Assembly (NCBI GenBank): GCA_017551725.1
Contig: JAFZKY010000021.1
Coordinates: 1 to 64,000 of the forward strand
Source: Bacteroidales bacterium
GTDB taxonomy: Bacteria > Bacteroidota > Bacteroidia > Bacteroidales > WCHB1-69
Length of the DNA: 64,000 nucleotides
Reading direction: 5' to 3'
How positions within the stretch are numbered: the stretch's first letter is position 1; every line of letters starts with the position of its first letter. The notes below the pieces were generated by a model, which saw only the letters and a list, made by a program, of their open reading frames with translations, searched no databases and was not told the DNA's origin. A program made the position numbers and the translations under genes. Below, one piece after another: positions 25,028 to 34,575 of this stretch.

Positions 25028-25759
25028 TTATTTCCGCAACTCGAAGTTGGAGCCTAAATAGACCTTCTTGACCATCGGGTCGCTGGCCAGTTCCTCCGCA
25101 GTGCCCGACTTGAGCACACGTCCCTCGTACAGCAGGTAGGCGCGGTCGGTGATGGAGAGCGTTTCGTGGACGTTGTGGTCGGTGATGACGATGCCGATGT
25201 TCTTGTCTTTCAGCTTGGCCACGATGTTCTGAATGTCCTCCACGGCGATGGGGTCCACGCCGGCGAAGGGCTCGTCCAACAGGATGAACTTGGGGTCGGA
25301 GGCCAGGCAGCGGGCAATCTCCACACGACGGCGCTCGCCGCCGGAGAGGTTGTTGCCCTTGTTCTTCCGCACTTTCTGGATGTTGAACTCGGAGATGAGG
25401 CTTTCCAGTATGTCGCGTTGCTCTTCCTTGCTTTTGCCGCTGAACTCCAGTATGGCCTTGATGTTGTCCTCCACGGTCAGCTGGCGGAACACGGAGGCTT
25501 CCTGCGGCAGGTAGGCGAGGCCCAGCTGCGCACGGCGGTACATGGGCAGGTCGGTGATCTCCTGGTCGTTCAGGAATATCCGGCCCGAATAGGGCTTGAT
25601 GAGCCCCACAATCATATAAAAGGAGGTGGTCTTGCCGGCACCGTTCGGACCGAGCAGTCCCACAATCTCCCCTTGGGTGAACTCGATGGAAACCTCGTTC
25701 ACCACTGTCCGGTTCTTGTACTTCTTGACTAGTTTTTCTGTTCGGATATGATATTCCAT
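25028..25759 (-). CDS. lptB: LPS export ABC transporter ATPase LptB
   Basis: The 243-residue ATPase has Walker [18 protein letters not shown]-loop [16 protein letters not shown], signature [13 protein letters not shown] and Walker [13 protein letters not shown], then the switch His in [10 protein letters not shown]. The phrase [20 protein letters not shown] is characteristic of LptB. It powers LptFG to drive LPS across the periplasm to LptD. It starts one base after the SRPBCC-like gene ends, so the two are co-transcribed. Confidence 0.93.
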   Translation of the reverse strand: MEYHIRTEKLVKKYKNRTVVNEVSIEFTQGEIVGLLGPNGAGKTTSFYMIVGLIKPYSGRIFLNDQEITDLPMYRRAQLGLAYLPQEASVFRQLTVEDNIKAILEFSGKSKEEQRDILESLISEFNIQKVRKNKGNNLSGGERRRVEIARCLASDPKFILLDEPFAGVDPIAVEDIQNIVAKLKDKNIGIVITDHNVHETLSITDRAYLLYEGRVLKSGTAEELASDPMVKKVYLGSNFELRK

Positions 25760-25760
25760 G

Positions 25761-26165
25761 CTAACTCCTTTCTATTGCCTCTTTCAGTTTGCCCATGACG
25801 CTGTTCATCACCTGTTCCATCGGACCTTTGAGCATGGCCTGGATCCAGAAAGGCATGTCAGCCTCCGCTTCAACCTGTAATGTGCTGTCTGTCCCCATGC
25901 TTTCAATCCGGAAGTTCACCGTGGCGGAGATGCTCTTGTCGGTGTTAAGGTGGTAGGTGACAAGCCGGTAGGGTTGCGCATCGGTCAGGCGCATGTTGCA
26001 GGAAACCATGTTCTTGACGGTGAAGGAACATCCCTGCTCGTCGGCGTGCCAATCGGTAATGTCGGGGATGGGGGGCGCCTGCGTGGTCTGGATGAGATGG
26101 CAGAGGAAATCGTATGTGTTCGCCGCACTGGCGGCAATGGTTTCCGTGTGGCTGGTCAGCTTCAT
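25761..26165 (-). CDS. SRPBCC-fold (START-like) small protein
   Basis: The 134-residue protein has the pattern of polyketide-cyclase/START-like folds. It starts with a short strand and [13 protein letters not shown], has alternating strands through the middle ([20 protein letters not shown]), and ends in a long helix (ALKG-type [20 protein letters not shown]). Such proteins bind hydrophobic ligands or act as chaperones; no function is assigned. It is the first gene before lptB. Its promoter faces that of mscL. Confidence 0.7.
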   Translation of the reverse strand: MKLTSHTETIAASAANTYDFLCHLIQTTQAPPIPDITDWHADEQGCSFTVKNMVSCNMRLTDAQPYRLVTYHLNTDKSISATVNFRIESMGTDSTLQVEAEADMPFWIQAMLKGPMEQVMNSVMGKLKEAIERS

Positions 26166-26190
26166 AGTTTTTTATCTTAAAAAAGTTGTG

Positions 26191-26198
26191 CAAAGATA
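26191..26198 (-). promoter_or_regulatory. -7 box (TATCTTTG) for the SRPBCC-lptB unit
   Basis: The minus strand reads TATCTTTG, 26 bases before the ATG at 26165. It is only 12 bases from the opposing mscL box. Confidence 0.6.
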
Positions 26199-26210
26199 TG
26201 CTTTTTTTTG

Positions 26211-26218
26211 TACTTTTG
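26211..26218 (+). promoter_or_regulatory. -7 box (TACTTTTG) for mscL
   Basis: TACTTTTG fits TAnnTTTG and ends 36 bases before the mscL ATG. The -33 elements of this promoter and its divergent neighbour must overlap each other. Confidence 0.6.
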
Positions 26219-26254
26219 CGGTGAAAAAATAGTATTAACCTAAATCGCGTTATT

Positions 26255-26689
26255 ATGAAAAAGTTTTTACAAGAGTTCAAAGACTTCGCCATGAAGGGCA
26301 ATGTCATGGATATGGCGATTGGTGTCATCATCGGCGGCGCTTTCGGTAAAATCGTCACCTCGTTGGTGAACGACATCCTCATGCCCCTCGTCGGCGCATT
26401 GATCGGCAATGTGGATTTTACCACCCTGTCGGCCACGCTGCGTGCCCCGAAACTGGGCGAAGGCGGCGAGATTGTCAAGGAGGCCGTTACGCTGAACTAT
26501 GGTAATTTCATCCAGACGACGGTGGACTTCCTCATCGTGGCACTCTGTATCTTCGGTGTCATCAAGCTCATCAACAAGGCTACATCTTTGGCCAAGAAGA
26601 AAGAGGAAGAGGCTCCCGCACCCGCTCCCGAACCTACCAAGGAGGAAGTGCTGCTGACCGAAATTCGCGACATCTTGAAACAGAAATAA
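26255..26689 (+). CDS. mscL: Large-conductance mechanosensitive channel MscL
   Basis: The 144-residue protein starts [20 protein letters not shown] and has TM1 [20 protein letters not shown], both family hallmarks. A periplasmic loop follows, then TM2 ([20 protein letters not shown]) and a charged tail with [14 protein letters not shown]. The pentameric inner-membrane channel opens under turgor stress and releases solutes. It is a single gene, and the next gene begins 68 bases on. Confidence 0.96.
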   Translation: MKKFLQEFKDFAMKGNVMDMAIGVIIGGAFGKIVTSLVNDILMPLVGALIGNVDFTTLSATLRAPKLGEGGEIVKEAVTLNYGNFIQTTVDFLIVALCIFGVIKLINKATSLAKKKEEEAPAPAPEPTKEEVLLTEIRDILKQK

Positions 26690-26757
26690 AAATGTTTTCT
26701 GACGATAGGAGAGGGGACCACAGGGTTCCCTCTTATTTTAATGAAATACACTAAGGT

Positions 26758-27933
26758 ATGGAATATCAAAACATTCACATCATTGACGACGCTTTAGACA
26801 CGCTCGCCAGTCTGGTCGTGGAGAACGGCCTGATACAGCGGATTGACATCCTGGACGGCACACCGGATCCGTCGCTGCCGGTATATCTGCCCGCCTTTAC
26901 GGACTTGCACGCGCATTTCCGCGACCCGGGCCTCACCTACAAGGAGGATGTGGAGTCGGGAAGCCGGGCGGCTGTGCGTGGCGGCTACACGGCTGTGAAC
27001 CTCATGCCCAACACCCTGCCGGTGGTCAGCAGCGTGGCACAGGCCCGCGACGTGGAGGACCGCATCGCGAAGCTGGACCTGATACAGGCCAATCAGGTGG
27101 TGAGCATGACCTTGAACGAACAGGGACAAGACTGCTCGCATCTGCGCGACATCGCAGCTGGCACCATCCCCTTCGTCTCCGACGACGGCAAGGGCGTGAA
27201 CCGTGACGATGTGATGGAGGAGATTTTCAACATCTGCAAGGAGAAGGATTTTCTTATCATGGCGCATGAGGAGGATGCCCGCTACAGTCCGCAGGATTTG
27301 CGCATGGCCGAGAACGCCATGACATTCCGTGACTTGCAACTGTGCGAGAAGACAGGCGGCAGCATCCACTTCTGCCACGTCAGCACGATAGAGGCCATCA
27401 CGACCATTGCCGAGGCCAAGGCCAAAGGTTTGCGCGTGTCGTGCGAGGTGTGCCCACACCACATCTATTTCAATGCGGAGCAGGCCAACTACTACCGTGT
27501 GGCGCCACCCTTCCGCAACGACGAGGACATCGCCGCCCTCATTCAGGGGATGCAGGACGGTACGGTGGATGCCATCAGCACGGACCATGCGCCGCACACG
27601 CCCGAGGACAAGGCCAACGGAGCCAACGGCATCTCCGGCATCGAGACGGCTTTCTCGCTTTGTTACACCAAGTTGGTGCGCGGCGGCTTCCTCACCGTCC
27701 AACAGTTGGTGAAGCTGATGTCCACCACACCATCGGCCATGATGCGCGTCAACAAGGGAAGTTTCAAGGTGGGCATGAGGGCCGATTTTGTGAAGGTGGA
27801 CTTGAACACCCCGTATGTGATTCGTTCGGAAGAGTTTGCCTCGCGCGGAAAGAACACGCCTTTCGAGGGTCAGCAGGTGTATGGCCGCGTGCTTGAGACC
27901 ATCAAGGCGGGCAAAACGGTTTATAAGGCATAG
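26758..27933 (+). CDS. pyrC: Dihydroorotase
   Basis: The 391-residue amidohydrolase closes carbamoyl-aspartate to dihydroorotate in pyrimidine synthesis. Metal ligands are in FTDLHAHFRDPG (about 51-56). Further ligands are in CHVST (about 206), CEVCPHHIYF (about 230) and ISTDHAPHT with the catalytic Asp (about 280). NGISGIETAF is also typical. It belongs to the class I / PyrC-like branch found in Bacteroidota. The stop is 2 bases before xseA, which suggests a shared transcript. Confidence 0.93.
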   Translation: MEYQNIHIIDDALDTLASLVVENGLIQRIDILDGTPDPSLPVYLPAFTDLHAHFRDPGLTYKEDVESGSRAAVRGGYTAVNLMPNTLPVVSSVAQARDVEDRIAKLDLIQANQVVSMTLNEQGQDCSHLRDIAAGTIPFVSDDGKGVNRDDVMEEIFNICKEKDFLIMAHEEDARYSPQDLRMAENAMTFRDLQLCEKTGGSIHFCHVSTIEAITTIAEAKAKGLRVSCEVCPHHIYFNAEQANYYRVAPPFRNDEDIAALIQGMQDGTVDAISTDHAPHTPEDKANGANGISGIETAFSLCYTKLVRGGFLTVQQLVKLMSTTPSAMMRVNKGSFKVGMRADFVKVDLNTPYVIRSEEFASRGKNTPFEGQQVYGRVLETIKAGKTVYKA

Positions 27934-27935
27934 CG

Positions 27936-29345
27936 ATGGAAACCAAGCGGGAGACATTTCAGGATTATCCGGTATATTCACTGTCGGAGATTGCGTTCAG
28001 CCTGCACAAGGTGGTGGAGCGCACCTATCCGCAGCCCTATTATATCAAAGCCGAAATTCTGAAACTCAATTATTATCCCCATAGCGGGCATTGTTATCCG
28101 GAACTGGTTGAAAAAGAGGGTAATACCATTAAGGCGGAGATGCGGGCTGTGATTTGGGCCTCCCATTACCAGCGGATTAACGAGCGTTTTATACAGATTA
28201 CGGGCAATCCGCTGAAGGAGAATATCAGCATCCTCTGTCTGGCCAGCATCGAGTTCAGTCCGAAGCATGGTTTGGCGCTTCATATTCAGGACATTGAGCC
28301 GAGCTACACGTTGGGCGAGATGGTGAAGAACCGCAACGCCGTTATTGAGCGGTTGAAGAAAGAGGGTGTGTTCACGGCCAACAAGCGTTTGGAGATGCCG
28401 CTGCTGCCCAAGCGCATTGCGGTCATCTCGGTGGAAACCAGCAAGGGCTTCAGCGATTTCATGACCACGTTGAACGGGAATCGTTACGGCTATCGTTTTG
28501 AGACGGAGCTCTTTCCGTCTATCTTGCAGGGCGACAAGGCCATCGTGGGCATCACGGGTCGGCTGGCGGAGATTGAGCTGCGGCGGCAGGAGTTCGACTG
28601 TGTGGTGATTGTGCGCGGCGGCGGGGGTGATGTGGGCCTCAGCTGCTACGATGAATACGAGATGGCGCATTGCGTGGCCACGTTCCCGTTGCCGGTGTTT
28701 ACGGGCATCGGACACTCCACCAACCTCAGTGTCACCGACATGGTGGCGCACACCTACAACATCACACCCACCGACGTGGCCTTCGCACTCATCGGCTATT
28801 TTCAGTCTTTCGACGAGCAGGTGCAGGAGTGCCAGAAACGCTTGGTGGAGATGGCTAAGGTCATACTGGCCGATGAGCAGGTGAAGTTGGTGGAGCTGGA
28901 TGCACGGCGCAAAATCGCCGTTCCGAAGGTGATCAGTCAAAGCCGCAACCGGTTGGTTCAACTGTCGCAGGACATAGCTTTGAAATCGAAAGGCTTGTTG
29001 ATGCTTCAGCGAACTCTTCTCCAAAATGCGAGTGCTGGCATGGAGCGTTTGTCTCAGGCGCGTATGTTGAGCGAGCGCAAGGAATTGGAGCGCCTGTCCG
29101 AAAGCCTGAAAACGTTGGGACCGCTTTGCTTGTCGAAGCAAAACGAACGAATTGGCCATCTGGAAGATAAAATACAATTATTGCATCCCGAAAATATTCT
29201 CAAAAGAGGATTCAGCATCACGCGGCACAACGGAAAGGCCATCCTTGATGCTTCGCAGTTGACTAATGGCGACGAGATTGTCACGCAGGTGTATGCGGGC
29301 GAGGTGAAGAGCAGGGTGGAAACGACAATGGCCAACCCCTGTTAA
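27936..29345 (+). CDS. xseA: Exonuclease VII large subunit
   Basis: The 469-residue protein begins with an OB-fold domain (about 8-105, YSLSEIAFSLHKVVE; YYIKAEILKLNYYP). The catalytic core follows (about 130-330), with KRIAVISVETSKGFSDF, CVVIVRGGGGDVGLSCYDEY and FTGIGHSTNLSVTDMVAH. A coiled-coil tail covers about 340-440. It degrades single-stranded DNA together with XseB. No xseB gene follows; instead the gene runs tail-to-tail into the esterase gene, their stop codons overlapping by 4 bases. Confidence 0.92.
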   Translation: METKRETFQDYPVYSLSEIAFSLHKVVERTYPQPYYIKAEILKLNYYPHSGHCYPELVEKEGNTIKAEMRAVIWASHYQRINERFIQITGNPLKENISILCLASIEFSPKHGLALHIQDIEPSYTLGEMVKNRNAVIERLKKEGVFTANKRLEMPLLPKRIAVISVETSKGFSDFMTTLNGNRYGYRFETELFPSILQGDKAIVGITGRLAEIELRRQEFDCVVIVRGGGGDVGLSCYDEYEMAHCVATFPLPVFTGIGHSTNLSVTDMVAHTYNITPTDVAFALIGYFQSFDEQVQECQKRLVEMAKVILADEQVKLVELDARRKIAVPKVISQSRNRLVQLSQDIALKSKGLLMLQRTLLQNASAGMERLSQARMLSERKELERLSESLKTLGPLCLSKQNERIGHLEDKIQLLHPENILKRGFSITRHNGKAILDASQLTNGDEIVTQVYAGEVKSRVETTMANPC

Positions 29346-30274
29346 CTTTTCTTCAAATCCCTTACTTTGTAGTTTTTCCAGCGGTATTTGTCCAGGGCGG
29401 GATTGCGGTAGCTTTCGTCTATTCTCAGATGTTGCTTCTTAAAAACATAGTTGTTGACAAAATCCTCCATCAGATTCCCGTGTATGAAATATACGATGGC
29501 TACCTCGTGGCCCATTTCCCGATAGCGGCGGAAATAGTATGGATAATCGTATTTCTCAAAACGTTTCACAATGGCGCTGCTGCCGTAGAAGCCGATGTTG
29601 GCGAATTCCGTCTGCTTGTAATTGACCAGATTGTCGGCAGTGCCGTGGCAGAAGAGCGTGGGCGCCGGCGGCTGCACGCGGTATTTGACCCGTCCGTTGG
29701 TGGAGAAGATGCCGCCGGCGAATGACATCACCCCGGCGTAGCGGAACGTGTCGGGCAGTTGGGTGGCATTGTGCATCCGGTTGCCCAGGAAATAGTCGGC
29801 CTGCAAGGCGGTGATGGCCCCGGCACTGTTCCCCATCGTCACAATATATGCCGGATCGATGGTGTATTGCGGCGTTTTTAATAAATTCTTCAGGAGATAG
29901 GAGGTCGCGTCAATCAGATCCTCCGCAGCCATGTCGATGGCCAGTCGGAATTTCTTGACCCCGGAAACTATCGAATAATGTTGCAACCCTTTCAATCCCA
30001 GACGGTAATCGATGGCCACAAAGACGAACCCATGCTCCAATGCCCAGCGCTTGATCGGGTTGACCTGTGCGGTGTCGTTGCGCGAACCGTTGATGAACCC
30101 GCCGCCGAAAATATAAATCAGGCACGCATGTTGGTCGTTCTGCTTGACAGGCGCATAGACGTCCATTTTCAAGTGGTGGGTGTCCTTGACCACATACTCG
30201 TAGGTTTGCTTTTTTTGAGCGATGGCGGACAATACCATCAGCATCAGCAGCGATAGGGTGAGAATCTTTTTCAT
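29342..30274 (-). CDS. Secreted alpha/beta-hydrolase (esterase/lipase-like)
   Basis: The 310-residue protein has a signal peptide (1-19, ending LSAIAQ). The hydrolase fold shows an oxyanion segment CLIYIFGGGFINGS, nucleophile elbow GNSAGA, an acid in FCHGTADNLVNY and a His in EMGHEVA. The layout resembles carboxylesterases and BD-FAE-like enzymes that remove acyl groups from sugars. The substrate is unknown. The next gene upstream on this strand is separated by a clear terminator. Confidence 0.82.
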   Translation of the reverse strand: MKKILTLSLLMLMVLSAIAQKKQTYEYVVKDTHHLKMDVYAPVKQNDQHACLIYIFGGGFINGSRNDTAQVNPIKRWALEHGFVFVAIDYRLGLKGLQHYSIVSGVKKFRLAIDMAAEDLIDATSYLLKNLLKTPQYTIDPAYIVTMGNSAGAITALQADYFLGNRMHNATQLPDTFRYAGVMSFAGGIFSTNGRVKYRVQPPAPTLFCHGTADNLVNYKQTEFANIGFYGSSAIVKRFEKYDYPYYFRRYREMGHEVAIVYFIHGNLMEDFVNNYVFKKQHLRIDESYRNPALDKYRWKNYKVRDLKKS

Positions 30275-30392
30275 CGGCTTGAAATCAATACGTGAAACGT
30301 GCGGAAACGAATCTCTTTTAAAATGGGGTTTTTAGAATCGCAAAAATAAGCAAAAAAAACGAGACCTGTTACAATCCGTTGCTCGTGAAAAA

Positions 30393-30419
30393 AATGACGG
30401 GTCGTGATGACCCGTCATT
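30393..30419 (-). terminator. Intrinsic terminator for the large type IX cargo gene
   Basis: An 11-bp stem (30393-30403 with 30409-30419) and a 5-base loop are followed, on the minus strand, by a T run. It lies 27 bases past the stop of the gene at 30446-34423. Confidence 0.88.
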
Positions 30420-30445
30420 CTATGATTGTTACAAAAAGTATGCTA

Positions 30446-33400
30446 CTATTTGCGGACCACCTTGCGGGTGGCGATGCCGTTCTCTGTGGCGACGCGCAGG
30501 AAGTAGGTGCCCGTGGCGAACTGGCCGAGGCTGACCTCAACGGAATTGCCGTCGGCGGGTACTGTCTCCAACAACTGGCCGAAGACATTGTACACGGACA
30601 CGTTCAGCACTCTGTCGGCGCAACGCACCACACACTTGTCGGTGGTGGGGTTCGGGTAGAGTTCAATGGCAGCCTCATATCCCTGGATGCCCGACACCGT
30701 GTAAATGGCGATCTCGCTGCTCACCATACCAGCTTTCATGGCGATGGCTTTGATGGTGGTGCCACCACCCACGATGAAGGATTCGTTGTAGGCATCAGAA
30801 GTGTTGGTCGGGGTGGTGCCGTCCGTGGTGTAGTAGATGGAAGCTCCGTCGGTGGCGCAGGCGATGCTCACGCTGTGCATACCGTTGGTGAGCGGACTCA
30901 CGGTGATAACCGGAGTGGCTACTGTGTCTTGTGCGACAGTGGAGAATACAATGTCGTTGTTGCCTCTCGGTGCTAACTGGATGTTGCTGTTGTAACGCAA
31001 CACAAAGCCAGTGACGTCGGCCACCTGGCCGGCAGGAATCGTCATGTCGAGGTTCTTGAACACGCTACGAACCACCATAGTGGAACCGTTCTGTTCAATA
31101 TTGGCATTGCTGGGCGTTCCGTTTGTGAAGGTGGCTCCGTCGGTAAAGGTTACCTGCTGCAGTGTGACCAGACGGGATTCGAAGTTGTCGTATTGGCTGG
31201 CGATAGTGGCCACATCGGTGATGACTGGAGCCACCGCACCGGTGTTGGTGGTGGAAGCCGCGATGTTATGGGTGGGCTTCATTTCCACCAGGCCGTTGTA
31301 CAGCGTGTAGGTGCCGTAGATACCGCCGCTGATGACGTCGCCCTCGGTGTAGGTGCCGTTGATGGTGTCGCCAACATCGTAGATGAGCAGACCGCCGGTG
31401 GCATCCTGGATATAGAAGTTGGCGCCGTTTTCATACACGAAAGTCACATCTCCCGTAATCTTGTAGATTGTGTTGTTGGTGGTAGTATTGGCTGCCTTGA
31501 AGGCGGCGATGTTGTCCACGGGCACCGGGAAGGTGTATGTGGCAGTGGCTATGCCGCTGGCTTCATGACCTGTTTGGAAAGCCTTGGCCTTCACTGTGGT
31601 GTTGGTGGAAACCGTAAACGGAGCCGTGTAATGTGTGGAAGCCGTCGTAGGCGTAGTGCCATCTGTGGTGTAATAGATGTCTGCACCTTGCGTGGGACAG
31701 GTGATGCTCACTTGGACGGGATTATAGGAGAAACCACTGTTCGGGCTGATGACAGGCGTCTCCACCGGTGCGGGCGGAGCCGGTGCAGTGACAGTATAGG
31801 TGGCGGTTGTCGTGTTGCTCGGCAGCCAGAACATTCCATCCGCCTCTGCGGAGATGGTGTATGTGCCCGGCGTGTTCAGCACGATGGGACCGGTATAGAC
31901 TTGATTGGCAGCGCCATTCAGGGAATAACTTATGAGGGCACTCGGCTCGGAGCAGGCAATGGTGACGTTGATCAGCGTGTCGCTCGTGCCGGTAGCCGGC
32001 GTGAAGGTGGGTGCCGGCAGCTTGGTCATCGCGATGAGGGCAATGTGACGTGTCATCGTGTCGCCCGTCACCGTAAGGGTGCCAAAGCCCGGATAGTTGC
32101 TGCAGTTGTACGAAATCTGCACATTGGCAGAGTTGGTGCCTACCGGAATGGTGGCCGGTGAGAAGTTGAAGCAGGAGTTGTCACTCGTGATAGTGATGGG
32201 GGTGGTGACAAAGGCAGAGGTAACATCAAAGGAATATCCCATAGGAATACCGGTTGGATTATACAGCACCAAGGTGTCCACCGACACAGCCAAGGCAGGT
32301 TCGTGTGCGATGGTGTAGGTGGCTACAGCGGCGGCATCGGAAGGATTCCAGTTGGTCAGGAAAGCCTTGGCCTTGACGGTGGTGTTCGTCGTGAGGGTGA
32401 ACGGGCCTGTGTACAACGTGGAAGTCTCCGTGGGTTCGGTGTTATCCAGTGTGTAGCGGATAGCGGCATTCAGATTGCTGCATGAGATGGAAACATTCAC
32501 GCTGTCGGGATAGGTGCCGTTTGCCGGTGTGATTGTCGGTACAGGAAGACTCGGCTTATGTGTGCGGAAATGCACCGTGTCGGTGGCAGGATGTGTCAGC
32601 GGCAGTGAGTCGAGGCCCACCAGGGAGACCACGGCCGTCATCCAGTTCTCCGGTAGCGGAGGTGCGATGCCATACGTGCGCAGAGCAGTCCAGGCTGCAT
32701 TGTCCAGATAGATGGGGTTGGGCATGTTCATCATAGACAGGATGTTGCATTGGATTTTCAGCAGGCCGTCGGTGCCGACCGTGAAGTTCTGGATGTCAAA
32801 GTTGATGGGCAGGGTGTCAACGGTGCGATAGACTGCACCTTCCATGGGAGCCAAAATGGTGATGGAGGGTTGCGGCGTGCCGTCCACAATGTCGGCGTTG
32901 AAACGCGGAGAGAGCTCATACGTGGTGTTGAACTTCGTGGCGATGCCGGTCATGTTGGCCACCATGCCGTTGGCGATGGTCATATCTAGTGTTTTGAAAG
33001 CGTTGTACAGTGTCATGGAGTCGCCGTTCTGCACAAATATGATGTTGGCGCCTTGATCGCCGGAGGTGTAGGTTGTGCCTTGCGGGATGGTGACATCCGT
33101 GAGGGTTACCAAGTTGTTGGCGTAGAAATCGAAATTGCTTTTGATTTGGCTGATGGTGGCTGCCACAGGGGTTACGGTGCCGCCAGGAACTGCCGTCAGC
33201 GTGCCATTGGGGATAAATTCGGGTTGGTTCTGGTAGGTGGCGTACGTGCCGGTAAGCGTTCCCTGGAACACGTCGCCGGGTTGGAAGTTCAGACCGCCGC
33301 TCTGCTGGTACAGGACCAGACCGCCAGTGGCGTCTTGCAGGTAGAGGTTGTTGTTGCCCTTTTGGGCTGTCACCACAACATTGCCCGTAATGTGGTACAG

Positions 33401-34423
33401 TTGTGTGTTGTCGGCGGCACCGGCCGTCTTGAAGGCGGCGATGTTGGCCACAGGCACCGGGAAGGTGTAGGTGCTGGAAACAACCGGGCTGGCGGTATAG
33501 CCGGTGGCATACGCGATAGCCTTGATGGTGGTGGTCTGCGTCAGCGTGATGGGGGAGGAGTACAGGGTGGAGGTGTTGTCGGGCGTGCTGCCGTCAAGCG
33601 TGTAGTAGATGCTGGCGCCGGGCGTGGTGCAGCTGAGCGTCACGCTCGTGGAAGGCGTGGTGACAACTCCGCCGGCCGGGCTGAACGTAGGTGCATTGGC
33701 CATGTTGGTGCTGGATGCAGCCACAGCGTCCGCCCACGTGGTGGCCACGCGGATGCCGTCCACCGTGATGTCCTGATTGTTGTTGTATTGGCGAAGGCAT
33801 ACGTAAGTAGCCGTGTTGGTTGTTGAGGTAGCCGTTGTCACAAATCCGCTGGTGGGTTGTGAGGATGGGAAATTGTCAAAAACGTATAAATTGCTATACC
33901 CCGTGGTGAAATTATGTTCGATGACGCCGAGATAGGTGTTGCCTGGCGTCACCGTCAGCATGTTCGTCGGGGTGGTGCTGTTTTGAGAAATGCCGACCTG
34001 TGTTCCGTTGGCCGAAACAAACACGCGGTCTGTGAAGCTGGTACTGCACGCACCAGAGGAATCAGCTTGTGCCAAGTGGAGGAAATATCCTGCATAGTTG
34101 GTCGTTCCAGTCTTGAACATAAAGGCCACATACAGGCTCCCTGAAGAGACCGTGCTGAACCCTTTGTCCACATCCTGACCGTTCTTGTTGACGATGGCCG
34201 CGCCGCCGATGCCGCTGCCGGCATAGCCGCTGAAGGCCAGTCCGTCGCCCACCAGTATGGGATTTGTGGTTCCGCCGCTGTGGGCCGCCCAGCCGTTGGC
34301 GGTCAACTGGCTGCCCACCGTGTAGTTGAAATCCTCCACAAGCAGCGCCTGCGCGAACGCACTCGTGCTGAAAACCATGCAACACAGCATCAGCACAAAT
34401 TGTAGAATAAACGTCTTTTTCAT
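30446..34423 (-). CDS. Large secreted type IX cargo with repeated chitobiase-C-like and OB-like domains
   Basis: The 1325-residue protein has a signal peptide (ending TSAFAQ), an N-terminal lectin/LamG-like region (about 25-240), and several chitobiase/hexosaminidase C-terminal-type repeats (GASIYYTLDGSTPDNTSTLY; GADIYYTTDGTTPTTASTHY; AAIRYTLDNTEPTETSTLYT). Two OB-like modules each start with VPV(A/D)NIAAFK. A type A sorting domain closes it (ELYPNPTTDKCVVRCADRVL ... GTYFLRVATENG). It should be exported by SecYEG and then the type IX system to the cell surface. The frame runs 32 codons further up, but ATG 34423 begins the signal peptide. No catalytic domain is recognised. Confidence 0.83.
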   Translation of the reverse strand: MKKTFILQFVLMLCCMVFSTSAFAQALLVEDFNYTVGSQLTANGWAAHSGGTTNPILVGDGLAFSGYAGSGIGGAAIVNKNGQDVDKGFSTVSSGSLYVAFMFKTGTTNYAGYFLHLAQADSSGACSTSFTDRVFVSANGTQVGISQNSTTPTNMLTVTPGNTYLGVIEHNFTTGYSNLYVFDNFPSSQPTSGFVTTATSTTNTATYVCLRQYNNNQDITVDGIRVATTWADAVAASSTNMANAPTFSPAGGVVTTPSTSVTLSCTTPGASIYYTLDGSTPDNTSTLYSSPITLTQTTTIKAIAYATGYTASPVVSSTYTFPVPVANIAAFKTAGAADNTQLYHITGNVVVTAQKGNNNLYLQDATGGLVLYQQSGGLNFQPGDVFQGTLTGTYATYQNQPEFIPNGTLTAVPGGTVTPVAATISQIKSNFDFYANNLVTLTDVTIPQGTTYTSGDQGANIIFVQNGDSMTLYNAFKTLDMTIANGMVANMTGIATKFNTTYELSPRFNADIVDGTPQPSITILAPMEGAVYRTVDTLPINFDIQNFTVGTDGLLKIQCNILSMMNMPNPIYLDNAAWTALRTYGIAPPLPENWMTAVVSLVGLDSLPLTHPATDTVHFRTHKPSLPVPTITPANGTYPDSVNVSISCSNLNAAIRYTLDNTEPTETSTLYTGPFTLTTNTTVKAKAFLTNWNPSDAAAVATYTIAHEPALAVSVDTLVLYNPTGIPMGYSFDVTSAFVTTPITITSDNSCFNFSPATIPVGTNSANVQISYNCSNYPGFGTLTVTGDTMTRHIALIAMTKLPAPTFTPATGTSDTLINVTIACSEPSALISYSLNGAANQVYTGPIVLNTPGTYTISAEADGMFWLPSNTTTATYTVTAPAPPAPVETPVISPNSGFSYNPVQVSITCPTQGADIYYTTDGTTPTTASTHYTAPFTVSTNTTVKAKAFQTGHEASGIATATYTFPVPVDNIAAFKAANTTTNNTIYKITGDVTFVYENGANFYIQDATGGLLIYDVGDTINGTYTEGDVISGGIYGTYTLYNGLVEMKPTHNIAASTTNTGAVAPVITDVATIASQYDNFESRLVTLQQVTFTDGATFTNGTPSNANIEQNGSTMVVRSVFKNLDMTIPAGQVADVTGFVLRYNSNIQLAPRGNNDIVFSTVAQDTVATPVITVSPLTNGMHSVSIACATDGASIYYTTDGTTPTNTSDAYNESFIVGGGTTIKAIAMKAGMVSSEIAIYTVSGIQGYEAAIELYPNPTTDKCVVRCADRVLNVSVYNVFGQLLETVPADGNSVEVSLGQFATGTYFLRVATENGIATRKVVRK

Positions 34424-34527
34424 GTTTTTGTGTTTTAAATTAATAATGTATTGTGTCAATTTATTAATACTATCTTTAATTTTCAAAAACCAACCCTCAA
34501 TCCCCAACTTCAAAGTCAAAGTTCATA

Positions 34528-34575
34528 GCTCAAAGTATAATTATTAATTGTTAATTGTAAATTATTAATTGTAAA
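34528..34575. repeat. AT-rich TTAATTGT-type intergenic repeat
   Basis: Several copies of ATTAATTGT / TTAATTGTAAA fill the gap between the cargo gene and the efflux operon. Similar stretches occur at 37717-37758 and 43541-43585. Confidence 0.6.
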
